Assembly (NCBI GenBank): GCA_020636645.1
Contig: JACJXO010000011.1
Location: 1-58,849, forward strand
Direction of reading: 5' to 3'
Source: Chitinophagales bacterium
GTDB taxonomy: Bacteria > Bacteroidota > Bacteroidia > Chitinophagales > BACL12
DNA length: 58,849 nucleotides
Shown here: piece after piece, positions 48,397 to 57,296 of the stretch
Layout: each line of letters starts with the position of its first letter
How positions within the stretch are numbered: the first letter of the stretch is position 1
The notes under the pieces: generated by a model
Seen by the model: only the letters and a program-made list of their open reading frames with translations
Databases searched by the model: none
Told to the model about the DNA's origin: nothing
Translations under genes and position numbers: made by a program

Positions 48397-51213
48397 TCAG
48401 ATCTCACTGGGAAGTACGCCAAATTCTGCCTTGAAGCTTTTAGTAAAATAAGAAAGGCTTCCATAGCCTACTTTAATGGCTACCTCACTGACATTGCCAT
48501 CGCCTTTTTCCAATAGCTCTTTTGCTCTGGTTAGTCTGAAGCTTCGGATGATCTCAGACGGACTTTTGTCCACCAGTGCCTTGAGTTTTCTGTGGAGCTG
48601 GCTTCTGCTGAATGCCACCGCGTCAGCAAGATCTTCTACAGAAAAGAACTCATTGTCCATTTGTTTTTCAATGATATCACTTACTTTTTGCAGGAATCTC
48701 TCATCTGCTGAGGTAACTGCCAGTTCTTTCGGTTTCCAGACATGGTTGCTGCTGAAACGTTCCCGTAACTTTTTTCTTTGTGCTACCAGGTTGCCTGCCC
48801 TCACACGCAATTCATCCTGGTCAAAAGGTTTTGTAAGGTAGTCATCAGCACCTGTTTCCAGACCGGTAAGCCTGTTTTCTTTTCCTGCTTTTGCTGTGAG
48901 CAGTATGACCGGAATGTGGCTTGTATGTTCATCTTCTTTCAATTTTTTGCAAAGGGTCATACCATCCATCTCAGGCATCATAACATCACTTATGATTATA
49001 TCAGGGGTATATTCCAGGGCAGCAGTTAAACCCAGTGCACCATTTTCAGCCTTGATGATGCGATAATGTTCTTCAAGACCTTCTGCAATGAAGGACCGGA
49101 GGTCAGTATTATCTTCTACTATCAGCAAAAGGGGGAGCGGGTTATCTGTTATTTCAGCTATGCTATCAACAGGTTCTTCTGCATCAGGCAAAAAATGCAG
49201 CGTATGCCGGTTGACCGGAGTCTTCGCAGCTGCAACGATCTCCGTGTTATGGAAGTTTTCCTGATCAACCGGCAGGCTTACTTTGAAGGTGGTGCCTTGC
49301 CTGCTGCTTTCTACGGTGATCTGTCCGTGGTGTAATTCAACCAGTTCTTTCACCAGGCTGAGGCCAATGCCGGTTCCGGTGTCTTCAGTTCCTTCAACCT
49401 GGTAGAACCGTTCAAAGATCCTATCCACTTCATCCTGGCTGATGCCTGGTCCGCTATCAGATACACGTATCTTCAGGCGTCCTTTTTCGATGGTTGAATC
49501 TACAGATACCCGTCCTCTTTCAGGTGTGAATTTGAATGCATTGGACAATAAATTGACAATGATCTTTTCCAGTTTATCTGCATCAAAAAATACCTTCATA
49601 TCAGCCTGTGGATAGGAGGTCTGGAAATGTATCTGCTTGATCTCTGCCAGGCTATCGAACGAGCCGACGATAGCACGTAGAAATGCAGACAGATCTGCCC
49701 GGGCCACTTGTAGCTGCATGCTTCCGTTTTCCAGTTTTGACAGATCCAGCAGCTGGTCAATCAATTGATTAAGTCGTTCAGCATTTCTGCGCATCATTTG
49801 GAGGTGTCTGGAAGAAACCGGGATATCGACATCTGTTGTGGCGGAATCATTTTCGCTGACCGGTGCCTGTTCCTGAGCTTTTCTTAAAGGACCAAGAATG
49901 AGTGCAAGCGGCGTTCTGAATTCATGGGAGATGTTGGCAAAGAACCTGCTTTTGACTGCATCCAGTTCCAGGATCCGCTCTGCATCTGACCTTGTCCTTT
50001 CGGTCAGTTGCAGCTTATAAGCAAGGCCGTAAGAATAGATGATCATCAGCCCCATTTGTCCAACAGGCCAGGGATTGAAGAGCTGAAAGTATTCTGCGCT
50101 GTAGAGGATCCCAAGGCAGTTGAAAAAAAGGAGCCACACGGCACCCACAGCAAAGATCTTGGGCAGCCTTCCTGGCAGAAATGCCATGCGGATGCATAAT
50201 GCCAATATAGCAACGAGCAATATACCGGAAGCCAGAGTCAGGTCTGTTCCTGAATGACGAACGGCCAGGGTTGTATCAAGCAAGAATTGCAGTACGATCA
50301 ACCAGGATGCCCAGCGCACATATTTATCAATTCGGGGAGCTACCTTAGGCAGGTTAACAAAATGCCTTCCAAATTGGAGAAAGAATAGTTCACCGAAGGT
50401 GGTGAAGAAGATCCATACATATTCTGCCAGCCAGGGCCTGTTTGGAATGAACCAGCGTACAAACCACAGATCGTTGTGAATGATGCTGTAGTGCAGCATC
50501 AGTGTAACGCACAGCAGGCTGAAGAACAGATTGGCTTTATCACGGTCCACCAGAAAAAACATGAATACCAGGATGGCCAGAATGCCTGTAACGCCCATAC
50601 TGATTCCCATGAGCACAGATAACCCTTCCATTTCCGCAGGCAACGCGATGGCATCCGGGCGCACCTCTGCTGATAAACCTGTAGTAAAGTCTGACTGATT
50701 GAACAGTCTTACATAAACAGTCAGGGTATCACCTGCAGAAAGTGTGAAAGGCATCCTGTTCATCAAAGGATGGCTATACAAGGGTCTGTCTTTTGCAGGC
50801 ACAAGAAATCCATCACTAACCCTTGTCATCTTGCCGGATCCATCCAGGAAGTATGCATCTGCGAACTCGTTTCCTCCCGTAAAAACAGAACGATTCACAG
50901 AATTCTGATAGTCGGGATTCTTAATGATCACTGCCTGGTGGTTGATATCTTCGGCAGATGTTAACCGGAACGTAAGCCAGTACGCAACCGGCGTATCGCT
51001 TTTTCCAACTGAGTCGGTCAACGGTTGAAATCCGGTAGGAGTATGCCCCGCCAGAATGTCTTCAATGGTCAGTGTACAACCTGAATCTACCAGTACCAGC
51101 ATCTTCTCATCAAGATTGTGGATCTCCAGGTTATCATGTATCTCCACTATCTGTTGCTGTGAAAACAGATAAACAGACCAAAATAGCAATATGGACAGGA
51201 CCGGAATTCTCAT
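48397..51213 (-). CDS. Hybrid two-component sensor: 7TM-DISM receptor, histidine kinase, receiver and AraC-type output
   Basis: 938 residues from the ATG at 51213 (MRIPVLSILLFWSVYLFSQ). An earlier in-frame ATG would start inside a terminator hairpin. The order is signal peptide, periplasmic DISMED2-like beta domain (about 20-170), seven membrane helices (about 175-390), HisKA with His430 (FFANISHEFRTPL), HATPase (NAFKFTP, GTGIGLSL), a receiver with Asp743 (IISDVMMPEMDG), and a C-terminal AraC HTH (about 840-938). It senses a periplasmic ligand and acts directly as a transcription factor, as in Bacteroidota one-protein systems. Confidence 0.95.
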   Translation of the reverse strand: MRIPVLSILLFWSVYLFSQQQIVEIHDNLEIHNLDEKMLVLVDSGCTLTIEDILAGHTPTGFQPLTDSVGKSDTPVAYWLTFRLTSAEDINHQAVIIKNPDYQNSVNRSVFTGGNEFADAYFLDGSGKMTRVSDGFLVPAKDRPLYSHPLMNRMPFTLSAGDTLTVYVRLFNQSDFTTGLSAEVRPDAIALPAEMEGLSVLMGISMGVTGILAILVFMFFLVDRDKANLFFSLLCVTLMLHYSIIHNDLWFVRWFIPNRPWLAEYVWIFFTTFGELFFLQFGRHFVNLPKVAPRIDKYVRWASWLIVLQFLLDTTLAVRHSGTDLTLASGILLVAILALCIRMAFLPGRLPKIFAVGAVWLLFFNCLGILYSAEYFQLFNPWPVGQMGLMIIYSYGLAYKLQLTERTRSDAERILELDAVKSRFFANISHEFRTPLALILGPLRKAQEQAPVSENDSATTDVDIPVSSRHLQMMRRNAERLNQLIDQLLDLSKLENGSMQLQVARADLSAFLRAIVGSFDSLAEIKQIHFQTSYPQADMKVFFDADKLEKIIVNLLSNAFKFTPERGRVSVDSTIEKGRLKIRVSDSGPGISQDEVDRIFERFYQVEGTEDTGTGIGLSLVKELVELHHGQITVESSRQGTTFKVSLPVDQENFHNTEIVAAAKTPVNRHTLHFLPDAEEPVDSIAEITDNPLPLLLIVEDNTDLRSFIAEGLEEHYRIIKAENGALGLTAALEYTPDIIISDVMMPEMDGMTLCKKLKEDEHTSHIPVILLTAKAGKENRLTGLETGADDYLTKPFDQDELRVRAGNLVAQRKKLRERFSSNHVWKPKELAVTSADERFLQKVSDIIEKQMDNEFFSVEDLADAVAFSRSQLHRKLKALVDKSPSEIIRSFRLTRAKELLEKGDGNVSEVAIKVGYGSLSYFTKSFKAEFGVLPSEI

Positions 51214-51225
51214 TTTGTGTTTTGA

Positions 51226-51268
51226 AAATAAAAAAAATATGAACAGTGATGCAAGGACATCACTGTTC
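51226..51268 (-). terminator. Rho-independent terminator between the NTF2-like gene and the hybrid sensor
   Basis: An 11-base-pair perfect stem (GAACAGTGATG / CATCACTGTTC) with a six-base loop spans 51241-51268. On the minus strand it is followed by ATATTTTTTTTATTTTC. It ends transcription from the small operon above and shows that the sensor gene has its own promoter or depends on readthrough. Confidence 0.9.
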
Positions 51269-51281
51269 AATTAATAGCAAC

Positions 51282-51830
51282 TTATTGATACCACTGTCTG
51301 AACTGGTTTCGGGCAAACCCCTCTATAGCTTCAGCTGATGGTTCGTTCGTTTTCAGGATCTCGTTGTACTCGATGTCCTGGTTTCCAAAAGAGATGACCT
51401 CCCAGCCGTTCGCAGTTCTTTGCACAACCATGGAGCCTACCATTTCAGGCCAGTTTTTTTCCTTTGTTCCGGTCTCATAGGTATTGGCCAGATAGTTGGC
51501 TATAGCAATATCATCGCTCAGAAACCTGATCCTGGTCATATGCATGTGAAGATTGGTGTGTTGAAACTGGGTGTCAAACAGACCCTGGTGGGTATTTGCG
51601 TTGGTTTCTCTGTCCATGTCCGGCAGAAACATACCGAACCAGATGGTCCAGTCGTGCTGTTCTGCCATATGGCTGGCCCAGAGTTGCCCGTTCTTCGTGT
51701 TCCAGGCTTTTTCCATGTCAGACAGGATTTGGTTGATGTTCTTTTCATCCTGCGATCTGTTTTGTGCAATGCTCACATGGTGGAAGAATAGCACAGCGAT
51801 GCCAAGCATCATGATACGAATGGTCTTCAT
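51282..51830 (-). CDS. Exported NTF2-like (SgcJ/DUF4440-type) protein
   Basis: 182 residues from the ATG at 51830 (MKTIRIMMLGIAVLFFHHVSIAQ, signal peptide). An upstream ATG overlaps the preceding gene by 26 bp and lacks signal character. The mature part has the SnoaL/NTF2 pattern (INQILSDMEKAWNTKN, VVQRTANGWEVISFGNQDI). The ligand is unknown. It is last in a three-gene unit with two membrane proteins and is closed by the hairpin terminator. Confidence 0.85.
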   Translation of the reverse strand: MKTIRIMMLGIAVLFFHHVSIAQNRSQDEKNINQILSDMEKAWNTKNGQLWASHMAEQHDWTIWFGMFLPDMDRETNANTHQGLFDTQFQHTNLHMHMTRIRFLSDDIAIANYLANTYETGTKEKNWPEMVGSMVVQRTANGWEVISFGNQDIEYNEILKTNEPSAEAIEGFARNQFRQWYQ

Positions 51831-51861
51831 TTGAATGGATTTATTGGTGATAAAAAAGTTT

Positions 51862-52464
51862 TCAAGCTGTTTGAAGCTGGCCGACATTTTCTGTGCCGGC
51901 TTTCAGATCTGTGTATATAAGCAGGTGTGCAATCAGCAGGATCAGATTGTCAATATGTGCCAGCATATCAATACGTGGAATACGGCTCAGGGGAAAGCAG
52001 AGGGCACCAATGAAAAACAACACACCGGTTAGCAGGCGGATCTTTTTCTTCCTGGTCAGCTGCACACTCAGGATCATCATGCTCAGAGGGAACAGGCCTC
52101 CGGGAATAAACAGAAAAGCCAGTGTCGAGCTACCTATACTTCCGGTAAATTCAGCAGCTGCTTCCAGATCGGTGAAACCCATGGCCTCAGTATATATACC
52201 ATCCACTCCGAAGTTATTTCCTCCAATACAGGCATATGCTGCCAGAATAAATCCTATTACTGAATAGGTTGGCAGATCTTTTCTGACGACCTGGAATAAA
52301 CCCTGGAATGAAAATATCCATACGGTGAATGCCAGTACCTGCAAGACACCTGCAGTTGTGGTAACCCGGCCATCATCCCAGAAGAACTGGGCTGCAGCCA
52401 GCAGGATCGGGGCGAGCAAGAGACTGGTATTCCAGACTTGTTTCTGAAGTGTTTGTTTTTCCAT
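51862..52464 (-). CDS. Six-helix membrane protein of unknown function
   Basis: 200 residues with about six hydrophobic helices (LLLAPILLAAAQFFW, LQVLAFTVWIFSF, VIGFILAAYACIGG, LAFLFIPGGLFPLSMMILS, LLTGVLFFIGALCF, LAHIDNLILLIAHLLIY). No family motif is recognised. It lies 22 bp after the 60-residue membrane protein and 31 bp before the NTF2-like start. Confidence 0.82.
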   Translation of the reverse strand: MEKQTLQKQVWNTSLLLAPILLAAAQFFWDDGRVTTTAGVLQVLAFTVWIFSFQGLFQVVRKDLPTYSVIGFILAAYACIGGNNFGVDGIYTEAMGFTDLEAAAEFTGSIGSSTLAFLFIPGGLFPLSMMILSVQLTRKKKIRLLTGVLFFIGALCFPLSRIPRIDMLAHIDNLILLIAHLLIYTDLKAGTENVGQLQTA

Positions 52465-52486
52465 TTTTTTTGCTTTTAAGTGTGAA

Positions 52487-52669
52487 TTATTTGGAGTAGT
52501 AATTGCTGATCTCTGTGAAGAAGGCGCTGTAATGCTTTTGAAAAGTGCCTGATAGATCCTGGTAGATCGTTCTGCTCATGATACCGACGGTATAACCGGC
52601 AACCAGCAGCAGAGCTATCGGTAACATCCGGGACAAACGATGGATAATGGATACTGGTTTGTGCGACAT
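52487..52669 (-). CDS. Small single-helix membrane protein
   Basis: 60 residues: a basic N-terminus (MSHKPVSIIHRLSR), one hydrophobic helix (MLPIALLLVAGYTVGIM) and a short polar tail rich in aromatics. It is the first gene of the unit and 22 bp before the six-helix protein. The short length keeps confidence moderate. Function unknown. Confidence 0.6.
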   Translation of the reverse strand: MSHKPVSIIHRLSRMLPIALLLVAGYTVGIMSRTIYQDLSGTFQKHYSAFFTEISNYYSK

Positions 52670-53024
52670 CTTGTGTTCGTTTTGGGCGTTAAGAATGATG
52701 ACGCAAAGATGAAATCACCTGCCAGGCTGGTGTTAGCAGGTTGGTCGCAAGAAGTATAACATTCGTCGCACAAGCCGTCAGATGCTACCAGATTGCCAGT
52801 TTTGCGACGTGAACAACCTCAGGTCAGTTGGTAGAACTGAGCAGATCACAGAAAATCATGTCTCCGTTCTGGGTACTCAGCCAGATATGTGCAATGCTGA
52901 CCATGACGGGGCATTCATATCACTATTCTGGAGCATGTTTTTCAGGAATAGCAGACTTATTTTCCCGTCATCCCCCAAAAAAAAAGGCCGCCTGACGGCG
53001 GCCTTATAACCCAAAACTGCAAAA
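52670..53024. other. 355-bp intergenic region with repeated CGTCGCA half-sites
   Basis: Upstream of the small membrane-protein unit are GGTCGCAA (52743-52750), CGTCGCA (52764-52770) and the inverted TGCGACG (52803-52809), possible regulator sites. The sqr terminator lies at the other end. No gene is supported; open frames here lack codon character. Confidence 0.5.
52977..53005 (-). terminator. Rho-independent terminator of sqr
   Basis: A nine-base-pair stem AAGGCCGCC/GGCGGCCTT with loop TGAC is followed, on the minus strand, by a T-run (A-run at 52977-52985 on plus). It lies 20 bp beyond the sqr stop. Confidence 0.93.
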
Positions 53025-54284
53025 TCAAACGTCCACACCCTTCAGCATCTTGTTCCAATACAGATAGGGCAGGCCGTACTTTTTCAGCATCCAGAGACGC
53101 CAGTGTTCTTTATCGCTGTTGAATACCAGCATTTGCTTCAGTTTGGGGTCAGGTGTGAAGTTGTTCTGGTAATCGAATTCTGCCAGCACCATCTTGCCAT
53201 AACCGGTTACCAGCGGGCAGGAAGAATATCCGTTGTATTCCTTGCTTCCCAGTTTGTTCTCCTGCATCAGGTGTACCAGGTTGTTGACCACTACCGGCAC
53301 CTGCTTGCGGATGGCAGCTCCGGTTTTGGCAGTGGGCAGAGCAGCCACATCACCGAGCCCGAACACATTAGGATACCTGTTGTGCTGCAAGGTGTTGATG
53401 TTCACGTCCAGCCATCCCTGTGCATTGGCAAGGCGTGATTCACGTACGAATCTCGGAGCAGCCTGCGGAGGTGCCAGGTGCAGCATGTCATAGGGGATGG
53501 AAATATCGGTATCACCTACCATGGTCTCGCCCAGGCTGTTGTCTTCATTGATCACGCAACGGTTCTCTTCCGGAGCACTATGCTTGAAATGGATGATCTT
53601 GTTCTCGCTGTCAATGCGATGAGGTGCATAGAAGGGCTTGAAATGAATGTCGTAGCGGTTGATGACCTCCATCAGGGTATGGGCAATAGGCTTCACACCA
53701 AAAATGACCGTTCCCGGAGTGGCAAAGATGACATTGGACTTATCTGCAATTCCTTTCTTACGGAAATAATCTGCTGCCAGATAGGCGATCTTCTGCGGTG
53801 CACCGCCGCACTTGATAGGTGTGGTGGGCTGCGTAAAGACCGCATTGCCGCCTTTGAAATTCCTGATCACCTCCCAGGTGTATTCCGGGTTGGTGTAATT
53901 GCTGACCACAGTGCCTTTGTCCAGGGCTTCTGCCAGTCCTTCTATCATGGTAGGTTCCATGACCAGACCAGTGGCAACTACCAGGTAATCGTAAGGTATA
54001 TCACCGTTCTTTTCGGTGTGCACCAGATTGTTCTCCGGATCAAAACCGGTTGCCTTGTCCTTTACCCAGTTGACGCCTTTTGGCATGACACTGCTCATGG
54101 AGCGTGCGGTCTTCTTGAAGTCGAAAGTGCCGGCTCCCACCAGGGTCCAGGCTGGCTGGTAGTAATGGGTATCACCCGGTTCCAGCAGGGTAACATCCAC
54201 ATTTTTGTGTTCCTTTCGAAACTTTGCAGCGACCATAATGCCGGCTGTACCACCGCCAATGATCAGAAGTTTTGTTGAAGCCAT
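53025..54284 (-). CDS. sqr: Sulfide:quinone oxidoreductase (type II/SQRDL-like)
   Basis: 419 residues. The FAD motif is GGGTAGI near the start, the redox cysteines are Cys159 (PIKCGGAPQK) and Cys356 (YSSCPLVTGYGK), and GLGDVAALPTAKTGAA is the second FAD contact. The two-cysteine pattern matches the HMT2/SQRDL type that oxidises sulfide and passes electrons to quinone at the membrane. It is monocistronic with a clear terminator. An imperfect 15-bp dyad (ATACG-AATTC-CGTAT, 54317-54331) lies 33 bp upstream of the start. Confidence 0.93.
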   Translation of the reverse strand: MASTKLLIIGGGTAGIMVAAKFRKEHKNVDVTLLEPGDTHYYQPAWTLVGAGTFDFKKTARSMSSVMPKGVNWVKDKATGFDPENNLVHTEKNGDIPYDYLVVATGLVMEPTMIEGLAEALDKGTVVSNYTNPEYTWEVIRNFKGGNAVFTQPTTPIKCGGAPQKIAYLAADYFRKKGIADKSNVIFATPGTVIFGVKPIAHTLMEVINRYDIHFKPFYAPHRIDSENKIIHFKHSAPEENRCVINEDNSLGETMVGDTDISIPYDMLHLAPPQAAPRFVRESRLANAQGWLDVNINTLQHNRYPNVFGLGDVAALPTAKTGAAIRKQVPVVVNNLVHLMQENKLGSKEYNGYSSCPLVTGYGKMVLAEFDYQNNFTPDPKLKQMLVFNSDKEHWRLWMLKKYGLPYLYWNKMLKGVDV

Positions 54285-54316
54285 TGATTTGATTTTGTGG
54301 TTAGGGTTTTCAGGAT

Positions 54317-54331
54317 ATACGAATTCCGTAT
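54317..54331. promoter_or_regulatory. Imperfect dyad upstream of sqr
   Basis: The arms ATACG/CGTAT are perfect around AATTC. It could be an operator for sulfide-responsive control, but one site without a known regulator is weak evidence. Confidence 0.3.
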
Positions 54332-54480
54332 GCCTGAATGGAAGTCAAATCTGGGGAAATACGTGATGGTTGTATGTAACTGATATCACATTGAGTGGAA
54401 GGGCATGAAATCAGATCTGAAATTGTCTTTCAGTTCTCCTTCAGTTCCTGGTCCAGCAGATCGATGTTCTCTTCAGAAAC

Positions 54481-55188
54481 CTACAGTATCTGGCGGAAGA
54501 GATCAGAATATTCCAAAGAGGTAAGCGAAGCAATGGCACAGCCGTTCCTGTACACAGGGTCGTGGAGTAAGCCCTCAAAGTTGGCGACGGTCAGGCCAAG
54601 TTCGCCGGCGGTATGCTCCTTCAGAAATATCTGTGCCATCTTATCTACATCTGCATGTGTGAAGATGGGTTTGGAGAGGTACTGCTGGTACTCGTAGGTC
54701 TCGTGCTCCAGGTTGGAAGTATTGGACTGATACAACAATTCCAGGTCGAAGAGTTTTTCCTTGATGGAGGCATTCCTGATCAGATTCATGTTACCCGAAC
54801 CGAGCAGATCTTTTACGGTCACATTACTGGGATTGAACCAGTATTCATACAATGACATGATCACATCCAGGGCCAGGCTGTCGGGATCCTGTGGTTGTAT
54901 GCCATCACAATAGGTAATGAGTCTGTCCAGGCTTTGAATGCGATCTGCCCGGAAGTCGATGAGGAATGTCAGATTCTCCACGTCCTTGTCCAGGTCAAGA
55001 CGAATGTTCTGCAGGTATTTGGTCTCCCGCTCGTGCTCTACCCGTGCGATGTTGTTGTTGTTCACTCTCAGAGCCAATAATATACCGATCATGACCAGCA
55101 CGATCTCGCCAATGGCATACAGCAGGTATTTTCGAAATGCACCACCACCGATGAGCCTGCTTCGGAGATTTCTGAATATGCGGATCAT
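54481..55188 (-). CDS. DUF6090-family membrane protein, probably cut short by TAG
   Basis: 235 residues. The N-terminus MIRIFRNLRSRL followed by YAIGEIVLVMIGILLALRVNN is the family hallmark, a single membrane helix with a helical periplasmic part. The TAG at 54481-54483 is followed in frame by sixteen sense codons (VSEENIDLLDQELKEN) and TGA at 54430, which resembles the usual charged helical end of these proteins. So the native gene may run to 54430. The function of the family is unknown. Confidence 0.87.
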   Translation of the reverse strand: MIRIFRNLRSRLIGGGAFRKYLLYAIGEIVLVMIGILLALRVNNNNIARVEHERETKYLQNIRLDLDKDVENLTFLIDFRADRIQSLDRLITYCDGIQPQDPDSLALDVIMSLYEYWFNPSNVTVKDLLGSGNMNLIRNASIKEKLFDLELLYQSNTSNLEHETYEYQQYLSKPIFTHADVDKMAQIFLKEHTAGELGLTVANFEGLLHDPVYRNGCAIASLTSLEYSDLFRQIL

Positions 55189-55215
55189 GATAGGAAGGTA
55201 GTTATTTGTTCCATT

Positions 55216-55569
55216 TCAGGATTCCCGCAGGATCTTCTCCATCTTCTTCCCCTTGGCCAGCTCATCCACCAGTTTATCCATATACCGGATCTTTTGCATG
55301 AGCGGGTCTTCAATATCTTCCACCCGGTAGCCGCAGATAACACCGGTAATGAGTGAGGCATTGGGATGGATCTGTGGTGCTTGTCCAAAGAACTGTTCCA
55401 GACTTGTTTTCTGATCGATCTGTTCCTGCAGACCTTTTTGGTCATAGCCTGTCAGCCAGCAGATGACGGCATCTACCTCTTCTTTGGTACGGCCCTTCTT
55501 TTCTGCCTTGGTGATGTAGTGCGGGTACACACCGGCGAAGGACATCTGGAAGACACGGTTGTTTGACAT
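55216..55569 (-). CDS. DUF2200 protein
   Basis: 117 residues. The start MSNNRVFQMSFAGVYPHYITKAEKKGRTKEEVD and the body VICWLTGYDQKGL... match the DUF2200 family, a small cytoplasmic helical protein common in Bacteroidota and Firmicutes. Function unknown. It lies 6 bp after the upstream 177-residue protein gene and 27 bp before the DUF6090 start. Confidence 0.9.
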   Translation of the reverse strand: MSNNRVFQMSFAGVYPHYITKAEKKGRTKEEVDAVICWLTGYDQKGLQEQIDQKTSLEQFFGQAPQIHPNASLITGVICGYRVEDIEDPLMQKIRYMDKLVDELAKGKKMEKILRES

Positions 55570-55575
55570 ACTGGT

Positions 55576-56109
55576 CTATTCGTTTGGTTCGGGTTGGATG
55601 CTGATAAGACTCAAATATAGTTGTTGTATCCGTTCCTGTTCAGTGGCCAGATGATCATCAGCAAAAGGCGCACCGCAATCGAAGTTAATTGCCTGATGCA
55701 ATAGTTTGCCGTTTCTGAAGTAAGACCTGACATCTGATATTCCTTCTTCAGGCACGAGTGTTCTTTCGCGGCACAGGATCATGTCATTTTCCCGGAAGAA
55801 GAATTCGGTCATTCGGTCTGCAGGGTATGAACCCCATTTCATGATGATCCACTGGAGATCCCAACTGTTATACAAATAGTAGATCGTTGCATTCAGGCTA
55901 TCTATCTGAGCTGTTGCACTGATGACCGGCATCAATTCCTGGCAAGTCAGATAATATACATAGTCTCTAACAGGGCGTAGTTCTTCTCTCAAATGGTCAT
56001 TGACGGGCTCATCATAATAACACACGGAGGGCAACAGCGTGGTATCTGCAGGTTGCTGCGAAAACACAAGACCACCATTAAACACCATCAAATAAAACAG
56101 GGAACGCAT
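55576..56109 (-). CDS. Exported protein of unknown function
   Basis: 177 residues with a signal peptide (MRSLFYLMVFNGGLVFSQ). The mature part has two cysteines (CYYDEP and CQELMP) and aromatic-rich strands (YYLYNSWDLQWIIMKWG) but no motif I recognise. It is 35 bp after the DUF2141 gene on the same strand. Confidence 0.75.
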   Translation of the reverse strand: MRSLFYLMVFNGGLVFSQQPADTTLLPSVCYYDEPVNDHLREELRPVRDYVYYLTCQELMPVISATAQIDSLNATIYYLYNSWDLQWIIMKWGSYPADRMTEFFFRENDMILCRERTLVPEEGISDVRSYFRNGKLLHQAINFDCGAPFADDHLATEQERIQQLYLSLISIQPEPNE

Positions 56110-56144
56110 GTCGCTCAGGGATTTAAATCAGCAAGATACCGATA

Positions 56145-56549
56145 TTAGTAATAGACCAGTCTGATCCTGACATTCCTGTCGCCGGTCAGGTTGATCCTGC
56201 AATCATCGAACGATGGCTTCGTCAACCCCCCGAGCTTGTTCTGTGAAACACCCACACCCTCGGTGGGTATGCCCAGGAAGTTCTGGTTCACTTTGCCGTC
56301 ACCATTGACATCATGCCCGACAAAAACACCATAGTCTCCCGCGGGTAGCGAAATGGAAGTGGTGGTGACGGGTGCTTTGGCACTAACGGTAAAGGTCTTG
56401 TAGGCATCATCACTCAAGAAGACGTCAGACCTGTTGTAGATCATGATGATGAGATCTCCGTTGGCTTTCTTCAGGTTTTCTACCTGAATGTTCATGCTGT
56501 GAGAAGTGGGAGGGAGTAACAGGGAAATTAGGAGGACGATGGTATTCAT
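56145..56549 (-). CDS. DUF2141 exported protein
   Basis: 134 residues. A short signal peptide (MNTIVLLISLLLPPTSHS) is followed by a beta-sandwich with the DUF2141 pattern LPAGDYGVFVGHDVNGDGKVN and FLGIPTEGVGVSQN. Such proteins are periplasmic and uncharacterised. It is probably the first gene of the run to 54481. Confidence 0.9.
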   Translation of the reverse strand: MNTIVLLISLLLPPTSHSMNIQVENLKKANGDLIIMIYNRSDVFLSDDAYKTFTVSAKAPVTTTSISLPAGDYGVFVGHDVNGDGKVNQNFLGIPTEGVGVSQNKLGGLTKPSFDDCRINLTGDRNVRIRLVYY

Positions 56550-56793
56550 GTGGTACAGACTGCTTCGTTTCTTTAATCAGGAACGCAAAGATCAGCCTTC
56601 TGTTTTGAAGCCTCCTGACATTTGACATTAATTTGAAGTAAACACCAGAATTGAATGAGATAGTCAGCAGATATCCTATAAATAATCGGATAGATATGCT
56701 CAGAATCAGGATGATAGATATACCAATGATCAGAGTTGTGAACTCGTTTACGGGTGGAAATTCTTCAATAAAAACATAGGTCGTAAGACAATT
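56550..56793. other. 244-bp gap with an open minus-strand frame lacking a start
   Basis: On the minus strand from about 56780 an open frame encodes FIEEFPPVNEF followed by a hydrophobic helix (TLIIGISIILILSISIRLF) with no ATG at its head. It may be a decayed membrane-protein fragment or chance. Otherwise the gap is AT-rich. Confidence 0.3.
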
Positions 56794-57243
56794 TTAAATT
56801 TTATCCCAATGCTTTGAGTCATACCATTCACTGGAAACGACTGCAGGTAAACTTGCTATTTTACCTATGTTCATAATCATTAAGTCTGATACATCCTTCT
56901 TTCTGTAGTCAAAAATGTTTTGAGAATTATAAGCAGGGGCACAAAAGTAAATCAGTAATTTTTCTATTTCCATTAATGTGAACGTTGTTAGCTCTAAGTT
57001 TGCTTCATCGATTACATTACCTAAATAGACTTGTACCTCATCGTAATCATACTTTATCCAGCTATTGTAATGTTCTGCAAACCTTGATTTGTAAGATTTA
57101 TCTGTCATCCCAATATAAAGCAATACGTTTCTGCCATAAATGGAGTGTGTTCCATATATCTGGTACAATCCAATGTTTTCTTCAGATAATACTTTATTAA
57201 CATTGAAGGGGCCATCCCATTTAATTGTATGTTTCTTTGTCAT
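56794..57243 (-). CDS. GIY-YIG nuclease-family protein
   Basis: 149 residues. GLYQIYGTHSIYGRNVLLYIGMTDKS holds the GIY and YIG elements (YQIYG, LYIGM) with the catalytic Arg in SRFAEH. It is clearly more AT-rich than the main window, with heavy use of Ile, Asn and Lys codons. It is a stand-alone cytoplasmic protein, possibly acquired. An inactive or regulatory GIY-YIG domain is possible. Confidence 0.85.
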   Translation of the reverse strand: MTKKHTIKWDGPFNVNKVLSEENIGLYQIYGTHSIYGRNVLLYIGMTDKSYKSRFAEHYNSWIKYDYDEVQVYLGNVIDEANLELTTFTLMEIEKLLIYFCAPAYNSQNIFDYRKKDVSDLMIMNIGKIASLPAVVSSEWYDSKHWDKI

Positions 57244-57296
57244 TTGAAAGACTTTTTACTTGGTCAATTAACGGTGAAATGAATTAGATAATACTA

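Noticed and set aside
52812..52885. tRNA-like sequence (CAGTTGGTAGA D-loop look)
   Set aside because: A four-base-pair D-like stem exists, but no proper anticodon stem, T arm or acceptor pairing can be formed.
19149..54483. Genome-wide reassignment of TAG
   Set aside because: TAG is the ordinary stop of several intact genes here (ends at 2774, 4697, 5057, 5674, 12445, 17951, 22220), so the two in-frame TAGs are local events.
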